A DNA stretch of 64,000 nucleotides from positions 62,001 through 126,000 of the forward strand of contig JAAXZX010000043.1 of assembly GCA_012719645.1 (NCBI GenBank), given 5' to 3'. The DNA is from Clostridiaceae bacterium (GTDB lineage: Bacteria > Bacillota > Clostridia > DSM-8532). The position numbers and the translations under genes were made by a program. Each line of letters begins with the position of its first letter. Position 1 is the stretch's first letter. The notes beneath the pieces were generated by a model, which was not told the origin of the DNA, made no database searches, and saw only the letters and a list, made by a program, of their open reading frames with translations. Shown piece after piece: positions 23,854-33,593 of this stretch.

Positions 23854-25410
23854 TTAGAGGGCAGGCCTGTATTCGAAAAGGTCGAAATCAGCGATATTAT
23901 GGCTCTCCCTGCCATTGCCGGAGGCATAAAGGCCTATGGTGGTTCCAACGAATCCTCCGGCCACATCGGTGCTCAGGATCCTGCCGTCAACATTTTGGGC
24001 CAGTTGGAGTACCTGTTCCCCATCCCCGAAGAAGAAGCTGTAATCCTGGCCTTGCGCCGATATTTGCATAACAAAGCGCTCGGAACTCCATGGAACAGAG
24101 TTCATTATCGTCTCAATACCGTCGCTGCACCGGACAAGACGGACCACGGTCTGGCCGCCCTCATGGGTATACTCCATCCTGTAATGATAGCGGTCGCTCT
24201 GGAGCAGAACCATTCCGGCCGCTTCACTTGGCCCCGGCACAAACTCCAGGACTGTCCTCGCGGTAAAGCTCATATGCTGCTGACGCCTGCATACCAGGCT
24301 TGGATTCGCAAGCTCAGTCAGTTTGGGAGGTCTGACCCTGAGCCGTAAATAACCGGGGCGTTCTGTCAGGCTGCAGAACTCTTCCCTCGGGGTGCGCAGG
24401 TACATCCAGCAGGGATCAAGGCTGCTTTTGTCGAAATGGTCGATGGGCGCTGGAGGCTCAACCTCCCACCGGGGAAGGTCGGGACATGGATAGGAGAATT
24501 CGACCTTGCCGGTTCCGGGGCTTACCACCGGCCATCCGTCCTCCCAGGTCACGGGAACAAGGAAGGTTTCACGGCCCAGGTTCCGGTAGTATCCTCCATA
24601 GGGCCTTGACGCAAGGAGTACCATCCACCATTCCCCGTTCTGGGTCTCCACCAGGTCGCCGTGGCCAGCGTTTACGATGGGATAATTGCGTCCCAGGTGG
24701 CGGTGAGTCAGGATCGGATTGCACCGACAACCTTCATAAGGCCCTGTTATATTGCGGCTTCTGGCAATGGCAACCGAATGGTGGAAATCTGTTCCGCCTT
24801 CGGCTATCATGAGGTAGTAATACCCGTCCTTCTTGTATATATGCGGAGCTTCGGGCCATACGGCCTTCTTCAGAGCCCCGCGCCAGAGTCCGAAGCGCTC
24901 GCCTTTCAGGGTCATGGTATCGAGATCCAGTTCCCTCATCCATATCTCATTGTCACCGTTATAGGCAGGTCCCTCGGGAACCTCCCAGGTGGCTACCAGG
25001 TAGCATCGGCCATCATCGTCAAAGAACAGGGAAGGGTCAATCCCCGGAGCATCAGTCAGCCAGTACGGATCGGACCAGGGACCTTCAGGCCTTTCCGCAG
25101 TAACAATGAAGTTCCCGCCTTTTGTCACATTGGTAGTGATCATATAGAACCGTCTATCATGGTAGCGTATGGTGGGAGCGAAGATCCCCTGGGAATGTCC
25201 CGCGCCGTCCAGGTCCAGTTGGGATGGCCTGTCCAGGACGTGGCCTATCTGCTTCCAGTGAACCAGGTCACGGCTGTGGAAAATCGGGACTCCGGGAAAA
25301 TAGGCAAAACTTGAGGTTACCAGGTAATAGTCCTCGCCTGCGCGGCATATGGACGGATCGGGATAAAATCCTGGAAGAATGGGATTTTCAAAGTAACCTT
25401 GATTCTTCAT
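23854..25410 (-). CDS. GH43 glycoside hydrolase (beta-xylosidase/arabinofuranosidase type)
   Basis: A 518-residue two-domain enzyme. Residues ~1-310 are a five-bladed GH43 propeller: general base Asp in NPILPGFYPDPSICR, the pKa-modulating Asp in GIDPSLFFDDDG and the acid Glu in VWPEAPHIYKKDG. The C-terminal ~190 residues form the beta-sandwich found in XynB-type xylosidases. No signal peptide, so it should act on imported short xylo-oligosaccharides in the cytosol. The ATG at 25410 follows GAGGTGG; longer in-frame starts overlap that site. It lies 32 bases from the PRPP synthetase gene on the same strand. Exact specificity (xylose, arabinose or both) cannot be fixed. Confidence 0.88.
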   Translation of the reverse strand: MKNQGYFENPILPGFYPDPSICRAGEDYYLVTSSFAYFPGVPIFHSRDLVHWKQIGHVLDRPSQLDLDGAGHSQGIFAPTIRYHDRRFYMITTNVTKGGNFIVTAERPEGPWSDPYWLTDAPGIDPSLFFDDDGRCYLVATWEVPEGPAYNGDNEIWMRELDLDTMTLKGERFGLWRGALKKAVWPEAPHIYKKDGYYYLMIAEGGTDFHHSVAIARSRNITGPYEGCRCNPILTHRHLGRNYPIVNAGHGDLVETQNGEWWMVLLASRPYGGYYRNLGRETFLVPVTWEDGWPVVSPGTGKVEFSYPCPDLPRWEVEPPAPIDHFDKSSLDPCWMYLRTPREEFCSLTERPGYLRLRVRPPKLTELANPSLVCRRQQHMSFTARTVLEFVPGPSEAAGMVLLQSDRYHYRMEYTHEGGQTVVRLVRCSDGIETIMNSVPWSSERFVMQISAQGQDYSFFFGDGEQVLQLAQNVDGRILSTDVAGGFVGTTIGLYASGNGRESHNIADFDLFEYRPAL

Positions 25411-25442
25411 ACCTACCACCTCGCTTGAAGGCTGTGCAGCCC

Positions 25443-26624
25443 TCATTTATTCATAGCTTTGTGTCGTTCCATAAGGGCATGGATCTTTTCTGTGGGATCC
25501 AGCAGTGAGCTGAGGGAGTCGTCGTGGTTGAGGGTATTGATCAGCAGCGCAAGGAACTTGGACATGTCGACTTCCACATACCAGGGCGCCTTTCTCAGTC
25601 CATTCTGCCTGTAGGTCAGGTTTGTGGAGAATACCCTGTTAAGCATGCCCCGTTCATACAGGTCATGGAACTTGTCCAGCCCTTCGGTGAACAGGGCGAA
25701 GGTAACGCCTACGTATATTTTATCGGCCTTTCGCTGCTTGAGTTCATGTACGATGTCAATTATGGAGTCCCCGGAGGACAGTATGTCATCTATGATCAGG
25801 ACGCTCTTTCCTTCAACCGAATCTCCCAGGAACTCATGGCTTATGATGGGGTTCTTCCCATTTACCATCCTGGTCAGGTCGCGGCGTTTATAGAACATGC
25901 CCAGGTCCAGCCCCAGCACGTTGGCATAGTAGATGTTTCTGGTAAGGCCTCCCTCGTCGGGGCTCACCACCATCATGCACGATCTGTCTATCTTAAGATC
26001 GGGCTCACTGTTTACAAGGGCTTTTATTATCTGGTATGTGGGAAGTATATTCTCAAAACCCTTTATGGGAATGGCATTCTGAACCCTTGGATCATGGGCA
26101 TCGAAGGTGATGATATTCTCCACTCCCAGGGCCTCAAGCTCCTGCAGTGCTATGGCGCAGTCCAAGGACTCCCTGGAAACTCGTTTATGCTGCCTTCCTG
26201 CGTACAGCAGCGGCATAATCAGGTTGATCCTCCTGGCTTTCCCGCCAATAGCGGAAATAATCCTTTTAATGTCCTGGAAATGGTCATCCGGGCTCATGCG
26301 GCATTCCTGCCCGAACATCTTGTATGTGCAGCTGTAGTTGCCCACATCTGAGATTATATAGAGATCATAGCCGCGCACCGATTCGTGGATGACGCCCTTA
26401 CCGTCCCCGGTGCTGAACCTGGGACAGGAAGCCGAGATTACATAGGATTCCTTCAGATAATGCTGGGTTAAACTGTTCTCGTCTGAAAACAGGCTTTGCC
26501 TCATCGTTACAAGATGGTTGTTCACAAGCGTTGCCAGTTCATGGGTCCCCTGCATGGGTATTATCCCAAGAGGACCTACAGGTAGTTCATGCTCGCCGCC
26601 TACAGAATAAGTTTTCTGAAACAT
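25443..26624 (-). CDS. ribose-phosphate pyrophosphokinase, divergent long form
   Basis: A 393-residue PRPP-synthetase-family protein, about 75 residues longer than the classic enzyme. The C-terminal phosphoribosyl fold is clear: VVSPDEGGLTRN and the PRPP loop VLIIDDILSSGDSIID. The loop departs from the usual D-D-M-I-D-T-x-G-T, and the stretch equivalent to the catalytic D-L-H-x-x-Q-x-Q-G-F-F reads FDAHDPRVQNAIP. Such variants exist in Clostridia alongside a standard Prs. GGAGGG lies nine bases before the ATG. Activity as a PRPP synthetase is likely but not certain. Confidence 0.8.
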   Translation of the reverse strand: MFQKTYSVGGEHELPVGPLGIIPMQGTHELATLVNNHLVTMRQSLFSDENSLTQHYLKESYVISASCPRFSTGDGKGVIHESVRGYDLYIISDVGNYSCTYKMFGQECRMSPDDHFQDIKRIISAIGGKARRINLIMPLLYAGRQHKRVSRESLDCAIALQELEALGVENIITFDAHDPRVQNAIPIKGFENILPTYQIIKALVNSEPDLKIDRSCMMVVSPDEGGLTRNIYYANVLGLDLGMFYKRRDLTRMVNGKNPIISHEFLGDSVEGKSVLIIDDILSSGDSIIDIVHELKQRKADKIYVGVTFALFTEGLDKFHDLYERGMLNRVFSTNLTYRQNGLRKAPWYVEVDMSKFLALLINTLNHDDSLSSLLDPTEKIHALMERHKAMNK

Positions 26625-26806
26625 AACCGGGTGCCCTCCATAGGGTTATTTTTGCCTTTTTATCGCTTAGGCAATCTCATCGTCCTTCACATTATAGACC
26701 ACATATTCGCTTATGTAAAACACATTTCGTCAAATTACGCAATGTGCCGTTGCAAATTCATCACAACCCCGGTTTTCCACAATCAGTATTCTCTTCCAGC
26801 AGGTTC

Positions 26807-26815
26807 TGTTATAAT
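26807..26815 (+). promoter_or_regulatory. extended -10 promoter element of galM
   Basis: TGTTATAAT (26807-26815) matches the TGnTATAAT extended -10; the -35 region is weak. It precedes the start codon by 47 bases. Confidence 0.5.
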
Positions 26816-26861
26816 ATTGGCTGGAAGATTTATCAATAATCCGCCAAGGAGGCAAACCACC

Positions 26862-27917
26862 ATGAGAATTACCAAAAAACCCTTTGGAAAGACCGATGGC
26901 CAGGATGTTTACCTGTATACCCTGGTCAACAGCAATGGTATGAAAGCCGAAATCACCAACTATGGGGGCATCATAGTATCGATCTTTACGCCCGACAGGG
27001 ATGGAAACCTTAAAGATATAACGCTGGGTTTTGATACCCTTGAGGAATACACCGGAATCCATCCATTCTTCGGCGCTATAATCGGACGCCATGCCAACCG
27101 GCTGGAGGACGCATCGTTCACTCTCAATGGCGTTTTTTACAGGCTCAACCCCAACGAAGGCAGAAATCAGCTCCATGGCGGACTCACAGGTTTTGACAAA
27201 AGAGTATGGTCTGGCGAAATAGTAGGCGAATCAGGCCAGGAAAGCCTCAGGCTGACATACCTGAGCCCGGATATGGAAGAGAACTATCCGGGAAATCTTG
27301 ATGTGACAGTGACCTATACGCTTAATGACCGGAATGAACTGGTTATCGACTACCATGCGGTGTCGGACAAGGACACGGTAGTGAACCTGACCAATCATGC
27401 CTATTTCAACTTGTCCGGGCACGATTACGGAACCATTTACAACCACCAGCTCATGATCAATGCCCGAAGGTTCACTCCCATATCCTCCGAATGGCTTCCC
27501 ACGGGCGAGATCCGTGATGTGGCCGGCACCCCCTTCGATTTCACCAGTATGAAATCCATAGGGAAAGGCCTTCTCGAATGCATGGACGATGAGCAGATGA
27601 AGTTCGGATGCGGCTATGACCACAACTTTGTACTGGATGTAAGCGGGAAGGAGCCGGAGAAGGCAGCCGAACTTTATGATCCTCAAAGCGGCCGCTTAAT
27701 GGAGGTTTATACCACGAAGCCCGGAGTGCAGTTCTATTCGGGTAACCATGTCAATGTGAAAGGCAAGGGCGGCACATATTACGGGAAACATAGCGGGCTG
27801 TGCCTGGAAACCCAGTACTTCCCCAATTCCATGAAGCACACCCACTTCCCTTCGCCCATCCTCAGGGCAGGCGATGTCTATCATCATATTACCATCTACA
27901 AGTTCGGAGCGAGGTAA
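26862..27917 (+). CDS. galM: aldose 1-epimerase (mutarotase)
   Basis: A 351-residue galactose-mutarotase-type enzyme that interconverts alpha and beta anomers of hexoses. Catalytic and binding residues are visible in NQLHGG (His), LTNHAYFNLSG (catalytic acid His), GYDHNF and CLETQYFPNS (catalytic base Glu). AAGGAGG lies eight bases before the ATG at 26862, which fixes the start although the frame is open further upstream. Cytosolic. It is monocistronic and divergent from the PRPP synthetase, and ends at a REP-like palindrome. Confidence 0.93.
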   Translation: MRITKKPFGKTDGQDVYLYTLVNSNGMKAEITNYGGIIVSIFTPDRDGNLKDITLGFDTLEEYTGIHPFFGAIIGRHANRLEDASFTLNGVFYRLNPNEGRNQLHGGLTGFDKRVWSGEIVGESGQESLRLTYLSPDMEENYPGNLDVTVTYTLNDRNELVIDYHAVSDKDTVVNLTNHAYFNLSGHDYGTIYNHQLMINARRFTPISSEWLPTGEIRDVAGTPFDFTSMKSIGKGLLECMDDEQMKFGCGYDHNFVLDVSGKEPEKAAELYDPQSGRLMEVYTTKPGVQFYSGNHVNVKGKGGTYYGKHSGLCLETQYFPNSMKHTHFPSPILRAGDVYHHITIYKFGAR

Positions 27918-27955
27918 AACTAAAGCCAAAGGAAAGACAGGGGGATAGTTTTCAA

Positions 27956-28005
27956 ACCATGGGGACGGTTCCGCTGGTTCGAACCAGCGGAACCGTCCCC
28001 ATGGT
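27956..28005. repeat. perfect 50-bp palindrome (REP-like element, copy 2)
   Basis: Bases 27956-27980 and 27981-28005 are exact reverse complements. The arm contains CCAGCGGAACCGTCCCC. It sits between the convergent galM and ABC ATPase genes with no T-run. Compared with copy 1 it has ATGG in place of CAGG at the outer end and GC for AG at one inner position, changed in both arms so that pairing is kept. Confidence 0.92.
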
Positions 28006-28017
28006 CTTCCCCTGGTC

Positions 28018-28686
28018 TTATGGTTTTTGCAGGGTCAGCACACCATCCTTCATCCTGTACACAACATCCGCAGCCTCCGCGACATCGAGGTCATGGGTGA
28101 CGATAACAACACAATAGTCCTCCTGATGGGCGAGGGCCTTCAATATCTCCATGATGTTGTTGGTGTTGGCTACGTCCAGGTTGCCCGTGGGCTCATCACC
28201 AAGAAAGATCTTCGCGCCCGTTGCAAGGCTCCGTGCTATGGCCACGCGCTGCTGCTCACCGCCCGACAGGCGTGACGGGAAGCGCTTCATCTGCTCTTCG
28301 GTTATTCCTACGCTCTTCAGCAGGCGCTCGGCGTGCGGCCTTGCATCGGCAGGCTTAACACCGCAAAGTTCCATGGGATAACACACGTTCTCCAGTACCG
28401 TAAGCAGCGGGAACAGGTGAAACATCTGGAAGATCATGGCTATGCACTCGCGGCGGTAGCGGTCCAGGTCCATCTCGGCAATGTTTTGCCCATCGAAGGC
28501 TATGGTACCTTCGGTCGGCAGGTCAAGCCCTGCCATCATGGATAGCAGCGTGGACTTGCCGGAACCGCTGGGACCGATTATGGCATACAGCCTGCCCGGC
28601 TCAAAAGTGCAGTTCACGTTGGAAACCGCAGGTTTTTTCGCGCCGCGGTACGTGTATGAAACATTGGTAAGCGTCAATGTGGACAT
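28018..28686 (-). CDS. ABC transporter ATP-binding protein (MacB/LolD type)
   Basis: A 222-residue ATPase with Walker [10 protein letters not shown] (about 37-45), signature [15 protein letters not shown], Walker [13 protein letters not shown] and the H-loop VTHD. This subfamily works with FtsX-like permeases in lipoprotein, peptide or antibiotic handling and in envelope stress, usually as a mechanotransmission system rather than a classical importer. It lies downstream of the large FtsX-like gene, with 168 bases between them that hold a half palindrome. No two-component system adjoins it, unlike BceAB-type pairs. Confidence 0.9.
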   Translation of the reverse strand: MSTLTLTNVSYTYRGAKKPAVSNVNCTFEPGRLYAIIGPSGSGKSTLLSMMAGLDLPTEGTIAFDGQNIAEMDLDRYRRECIAMIFQMFHLFPLLTVLENVCYPMELCGVKPADARPHAERLLKSVGITEEQMKRFPSRLSGGEQQRVAIARSLATGAKIFLGDEPTGNLDVANTNNIMEILKALAHQEDYCVVIVTHDLDVAEAADVVYRMKDGVLTLQKP

Positions 28687-28808
28687 TCATGCCCTTCCTT
28701 TCTTTCAGTGAAGTTTCGCTGCCCGATGTTGTCTGTCACTGCCAAAAAGCATATTTGATTACAATTTCTCTGTTCACGTAATTGAGATTGCTGCGCCCGG
28801 TTTAGTCA

Positions 28809-28832
28809 GACCAGCGGAACCGTCCCCCTGGT
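28809..28832 (+). repeat. half palindrome (REP-like element, copy 3)
   Basis: GACCAGCGGAACCGTCCCCC plus TGGT, one arm of the palindrome, followed by shorter echoes (CCCCTGGTTTGC). It lies 22 bases after the stop of the FtsX-like gene. Confidence 0.8.
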
Positions 28833-28854
28833 TTGCCCCTGGTTTGCTCCCGGT

Positions 28855-31800
28855 TTACTCCCTAACCTGCAGCAGCTCCAGAACCTTGCGCCGGGTCACC
28901 ATTGCCGCCGTAATGGATGAAGCCAATGCGCAACACAGCAGATACAGCCCGCCGCATATGACCAGCGTATCAATTCCCCTCACGAACAGTCCGGCATCGT
29001 ATATCACAAGTCCAATGGCAGCTATAACAAGACCTGAAAAGCACAGGCCTGTCTGCTCAATGGCCAGCATGCAGCGTGAGCGGCGCTTGGTGGTGCCGAG
29101 GATTCTTAAGATTGCCGCTTCCTTTGCCAGTTGCATGATGATCATCACAGGGGCGATGAGACCGATCAAAATCACCGCCGCTGTTGCAATGGGGAACAGC
29201 ATGTCCAGCATATCCCGCATACGCCTCACGTTGTCCAGTTCAGTGGTGTCCATCTTGAATGTCAGGGTATCGGTATATTTCCTGTCATCCCTGGCCAGCT
29301 CCTCCAGGTAGTTTATAAGGCCTTGAGGGTTTTCTTTATCAACCAGCACAAATTCGGCAGACTCCACCGGGAACGGGTATTCGATGTACTGGCTCGCTGC
29401 TTCAGCAGCTTTGCTTAATGGTGCTATTATATAGATTTTACTGATACGCTCATCCTCGGTCGTTATTATGCCTGCCACCTGGAACCCGGTGCTTGATTCC
29501 TTGATCTTTGTGATAAGCTCCTCATCTTCCGGGTACATCTCCGACAATAACAAAAAGCGGTTCCAGCTTAACAGGGTGATGGTGTCCCCGGCCTTGACCC
29601 CATACATTTCCGCCAGTTGATTGCCTATCAGGCACTGGGGTACATTCTCCTGGAAGAATGAATCATCAAAGCCTTCAGCGTATTCAACGGTGTACTCAAA
29701 GGGCGATGTGCTTTGCATATAACGTTTAAAATCGTTGGTAAAGGCAAAATAATAACCGGCTCCCACGGGCAGGTCATTTAAAATGACCCAATAGCCGCCG
29801 TCATAATAGAAATCCTTCATGAGTTCGGACTTTGAAGCCTCCATGATGGCACTTGAGGAATAGTTGCTTAGAGTGCCTTTAATCTCTGTCTGATCAAACA
29901 GTTCATGGTAGGACAGCCTTGTAACAGCCAGAAGCCCTATGGCTCCCGTCAGCAGCAGGGCAAGGAACACGGCGATGACGGTTTTCCATCCCGCCCGCCC
30001 CATATGGCGCAGGATGTAGCGGGTGACGTGCTTCACCGGCCTGTAGCCTCCCGGCTTTGGCAGATCCGAACCTATCGGGAATGAAAGGGTGAACTCTGGG
30101 GGCGGCGCGGTTTGGTCCAGCACGGCCAGTAAAGCTTTCTTTCTTGCTTTCCTGCCCTTGACACGGACCGCATCTCCCTGAAGCAATGCCAGCGGAGGGG
30201 TCTTTGCCAGCTTCCTCATAAACAGTGCCGAGAGACCAATCAAAAACAACGCCTCACCCAGCAGGCAAAGAACCATGGCCCCTGCCGGAAGGGACGCATC
30301 GGGGGTATAATTCTCCATTGTGGCCGCCAGATCCGTAAGTGTGGACAAGAGGGTTCCGGAGGCATAAACCATTCCCGCTATGCCGCCTGCGGGTATGGCC
30401 GCGGCAAAAAGCACTGCAAGGGGCAGCGCCAAAGCATTGCGCGCCTTATTGCGCGGCGTGCCCAGTGCCCGCATGATGGCATAGTTTTTCTTCTGACGCC
30501 CTATGTACAGATACGCTGTAAGGAGCAGGGCTGCAGCGGCCCCGCCAATATACAGGGCAGTGGTCATCAGGGAAGTGGTCCGGCTGGTGTCGATGCTGTC
30601 CTTCACCTTCATCCAACCCCTGTCCGAAAAACGCAGCGTGAGTCCCAATTCTTTTGCGAGAGGTTCTGCCGCGCTCAGGAAGGCATCCATCTCCAGGGCA
30701 TCATCTATCACAACGCTGAACTCCGCAGGCCTTATCTCATGGTCAGCCGGCGGTTCCACAGGCAGCAGGGATATGGGCACAAACAGGGTATTTGGGGTAT
30801 AGCACCACCAATTCGCCCCATCCCGTTCATGCTGAGCATCCACATCAAGATAGGAACCCACGATCTCCAGTTCCACGGTCTTAACAGGCTTTCCGTATCG
30901 TTCCGGGATAACAGCTGTGGCACCCAGAACACCGTTCTGCAGGGATAGCTTGTCGCAAAGCTCCACCGTGAGCTTATCCCCGATCTTAAGCCCGTTTAGC
31001 TCCATGAGGGATGCGTTGACCACACAGGCATTTGTGTCATCTTTTGTCAGGGCACGGCCTTCCTTGATCACCATTTTCCCCTCGTTGAAGCGCGGTATGG
31101 CAAATATATCCGAGGTATACACTACATCAAAGGTCTTCAGATCCTGGTTGGTGATCTCTATAATCTCCCGGACCCTTGCAAATTCTTCAGTTTCAAGGTA
31201 ATTCTCCGGCTTGCCGTTCAGGAGCCAGAAGGAATTGCAGTAGTCCAGGGTATCCAGATCTCCTAAATAAATAACCCCGTTGTCCTGCTTAAAATATCTC
31301 GGATCCCATCGTGCTATCACGAGGCAGCGGTCACCTGCCGACAGGCCGTCAACGAAGCTCTGGCCAAAGGGATTGTTCTCCATATGATAAAAAGTACGCA
31401 TATCACCCCTGGACAGAACCACATCAGCTCCATCCACAGCGAAAGTAATGACCGAAAGGTCGCTTCCCTGTTCTATTGGAAGACCTCCCGCCAACTGTTT
31501 GCAGTCAACCAGGCTGATTATGTTGGTTTCCGAGGAACCCAGGGTTTCATGGCTGATACCGGCTATTGTACCCTCAACCACAACCCTGGACGTATAGTTA
31601 TACTTCACGATATATTGCTCAAAAATCTCAATGCGCCGAAGGCCATCAATAATTCCGGCGGTCATATAGCGTGTTTGGGCTGAACTTACCCCGGGCAGCG
31701 CCGAAAAGGCATTCATCTGTTCCCCGGTCAGCCCGGCAGGGGGCCATATCTCATTTTGATAATAATGGTACCGGGCACTGTTGGGCAAAAAACTTCCGAG

Positions 31801-32004
31801 GATCAACGCCGTGTTGGGCACACCGTTGTCGAGAGCTGCAACACCCCGGTAATAGCTGATTGCACGGGACATCTCCCGTTGGGTTACTGTATAATCCGCT
31901 ACTCGGTAAAATACCGCGAAGGAAGCCGCGGCAATGAGGAGGAAAGTAACCAGCGTTTTGAACGGCGCCCGAAAGAGTGTCTTCAGCGATAATCCCGGTC
32001 GCAT
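28855..32004 (-). CDS. FtsX-like ABC transporter permease, 1049 residues
   Basis: A large permease with two FtsX-type halves: a membrane helix near residues 12-32 (TLVTFLLIAAASFAVFY) and a large extracytoplasmic domain. A cluster of helices follows (about 510-620, e.g. TALYIGGAAAALLLTAYLY), then another helix (ITAVFLALLLTGAIGLLAV), a second external domain, and three C-terminal helices. It belongs with the downstream ATPase. The ATG at 32004 follows GGAG by nine bases; upstream ATG codons are too close to that site. The topology resembles MacB/YknZ-type or SalY-type exporters. Cargo unknown. Confidence 0.85.
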   Translation of the reverse strand: MRPGLSLKTLFRAPFKTLVTFLLIAAASFAVFYRVADYTVTQREMSRAISYYRGVAALDNGVPNTALILGSFLPNSARYHYYQNEIWPPAGLTGEQMNAFSALPGVSSAQTRYMTAGIIDGLRRIEIFEQYIVKYNYTSRVVVEGTIAGISHETLGSSETNIISLVDCKQLAGGLPIEQGSDLSVITFAVDGADVVLSRGDMRTFYHMENNPFGQSFVDGLSAGDRCLVIARWDPRYFKQDNGVIYLGDLDTLDYCNSFWLLNGKPENYLETEEFARVREIIEITNQDLKTFDVVYTSDIFAIPRFNEGKMVIKEGRALTKDDTNACVVNASLMELNGLKIGDKLTVELCDKLSLQNGVLGATAVIPERYGKPVKTVELEIVGSYLDVDAQHERDGANWWCYTPNTLFVPISLLPVEPPADHEIRPAEFSVVIDDALEMDAFLSAAEPLAKELGLTLRFSDRGWMKVKDSIDTSRTTSLMTTALYIGGAAAALLLTAYLYIGRQKKNYAIMRALGTPRNKARNALALPLAVLFAAAIPAGGIAGMVYASGTLLSTLTDLAATMENYTPDASLPAGAMVLCLLGEALFLIGLSALFMRKLAKTPPLALLQGDAVRVKGRKARKKALLAVLDQTAPPPEFTLSFPIGSDLPKPGGYRPVKHVTRYILRHMGRAGWKTVIAVFLALLLTGAIGLLAVTRLSYHELFDQTEIKGTLSNYSSSAIMEASKSELMKDFYYDGGYWVILNDLPVGAGYYFAFTNDFKRYMQSTSPFEYTVEYAEGFDDSFFQENVPQCLIGNQLAEMYGVKAGDTITLLSWNRFLLLSEMYPEDEELITKIKESSTGFQVAGIITTEDERISKIYIIAPLSKAAEAASQYIEYPFPVESAEFVLVDKENPQGLINYLEELARDDRKYTDTLTFKMDTTELDNVRRMRDMLDMLFPIATAAVILIGLIAPVMIIMQLAKEAAILRILGTTKRRSRCMLAIEQTGLCFSGLVIAAIGLVIYDAGLFVRGIDTLVICGGLYLLCCALASSITAAMVTRRKVLELLQVRE

Positions 32005-32092
32005 GGTAATCATCTCCAGTGGTGGCTGTGTGATTGCATTTTTTGTTTCCAAAATAAGGCTATATCCTTGGAGAACACGTGTCAAGAAAGCA

Positions 32093-32116
32093 AACCAGCG
32101 GAACCGTCCCCCTGGT
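32093..32116 (+). repeat. half palindrome (REP-like element, copy 4)
   Basis: AACCAGCGGAACCGTCCCCC plus TGGT, followed by two degenerate echoes of CCCCCTGGTTTT. Same orientation as copy 3, on the far side of the FtsX-like gene. Confidence 0.8.
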
Positions 32117-32141
32117 TTTCCCCCTGGTTTTCCCCTGTTTT

Positions 32142-33593
32142 TTATGCATTGTATGAGGAGGATGGGGTGCTTCCGCCCCGGCCGGTCCAGTTATGGTGGA
32201 AAAACTCGCCCCTTGGCCTGTCGAGGCGCTCGAATGTATGGGCGCCGAAGTAGTCCCTTTGGGCCTGCAAAAGATTGGCCGGAAGCCTGGCAGTCCTGTA
32301 GCCGTCAAAATAGGCAAGGGCGCTGGACATGGCAGGCGCCGGAATCCCGTTCAGCACGGCCTTCGCCACCACTTCCCGCCAGCTTTCCCAGGCATTTTCC
32401 AATGCCTCCTTAAAGAATCCGTCAAGCATCAGGTTTTCAAGTTCCGGGTTCTTATCGAAGGCATCTTTGATTCTCCCCAGGAATACAGACCGTATGATGC
32501 AGCCGCCCCGCCACAGGAGCGCGATACCGCCATAGTTCAGGTTCCAGCCGTAATATTGGGCCGCTGCCCGCATCAGGGCAAACCCCTGGGCATAGGATAC
32601 TATCTTGGATGCGTAAAGTGCTTTCCTGATGGCCTCGCAAAAAGCATTACGGTCACCCGGAACGGCAACGGCCGGGGCGGTAAACACTCCGGATGCCTTA
32701 ACCCTTTCATCCTTCAGGGCTGAAAGGTTCCGGGCAAAAACCGCCTCCCCTATCAATGTAAGCGGAACGCCATGGTCCAGGGCAGCCGTCACTGTCCATT
32801 TCCCCGTGCCCTTCTGGCCCGCTGCATCCAGGATTTTGTCCACCATCGGTCTGCCATCCTCATCCCTGGCCTTCATTATATCCCGCGTAATCTCGATCAG
32901 ATAGCTGTTGAGTTCCCCCTGGTTCCACCGGTCGAATACCTCCCCGATGGCATCGGCATCATAACCTAAAAGATCTTTCATGAGATGGTATGACTCGCAG
33001 ATAAGCTGCATATCACCATACTCGATGCCGTTATGGACCATCTTTACAAAATGACCCGCTCCGTCATCGCCTACCCAGTCACAGCACGGAGTGCCATCTT
33101 CCACCCTGGCCGCGATGGCCTGGAAAACAGGCCTGATAAGAGGCCATGCCTCGCGGGAGCCGCCGGGCATGATGCTGGGTCCCTTCAAAGCTCCTTCTTC
33201 ACCGCCCGAAACGCCGGCGCCGATAAAGAAAATTCCCTTGTCTTCAAGGTATTTCGTCCGCCTTATGGTATCCAAGTAATGGGAATTGCCCCCGTCTATC
33301 AGTACATCACCCTTTGAAAGAAAGGGAACGATCTGCTCTATGAGATCATCAACCGGGCTTCCGGCTTTGACCATCATCATGATTATCCTCGGGGTCCTGA
33401 GGCTATCAACAAACTCATTAATGCTGTATGTTCCAAGTATGCTCTTTCCCTTTCCCCTGCCCTCAACGAAACGCTTCACCTTGTCGGTGCTCCGGTTGTA
33501 TACCGATACTGAGAACCCCCTGCTTTCCATGTTCAGTACAAGGTTCTCTCCCATGACGGCCAGCCCGATGAGGCCGATATCACTCTTCTTCAT
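32142..33593 (-). CDS. gnd: 6-phosphogluconate dehydrogenase, decarboxylating
   Basis: A 483-residue oxidative pentose phosphate enzyme (6-phosphogluconate + NAD(P)+ to ribulose-5-phosphate + CO2). The N-terminal Rossmann motif is GLIGLAVMGENLVLNM, the catalytic lysine lies in HFVKMVHNGIEYGD, and the C-terminal domain has GTGKWTVTAALDHGVPL. The length equals the long dimeric form. Its ATG lies 14 bases inside the end of the upstream kinase gene, with GAGGAGGG before it, so the two are translationally coupled. With the kinase it forms a gluconate catabolic unit that feeds the pentose phosphate pathway. Confidence 0.95.
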   Translation of the reverse strand: MKKSDIGLIGLAVMGENLVLNMESRGFSVSVYNRSTDKVKRFVEGRGKGKSILGTYSINEFVDSLRTPRIIMMMVKAGSPVDDLIEQIVPFLSKGDVLIDGGNSHYLDTIRRTKYLEDKGIFFIGAGVSGGEEGALKGPSIMPGGSREAWPLIRPVFQAIAARVEDGTPCCDWVGDDGAGHFVKMVHNGIEYGDMQLICESYHLMKDLLGYDADAIGEVFDRWNQGELNSYLIEITRDIMKARDEDGRPMVDKILDAAGQKGTGKWTVTAALDHGVPLTLIGEAVFARNLSALKDERVKASGVFTAPAVAVPGDRNAFCEAIRKALYASKIVSYAQGFALMRAAAQYYGWNLNYGGIALLWRGGCIIRSVFLGRIKDAFDKNPELENLMLDGFFKEALENAWESWREVVAKAVLNGIPAPAMSSALAYFDGYRTARLPANLLQAQRDYFGAHTFERLDRPRGEFFHHNWTGRGGSTPSSSYNA

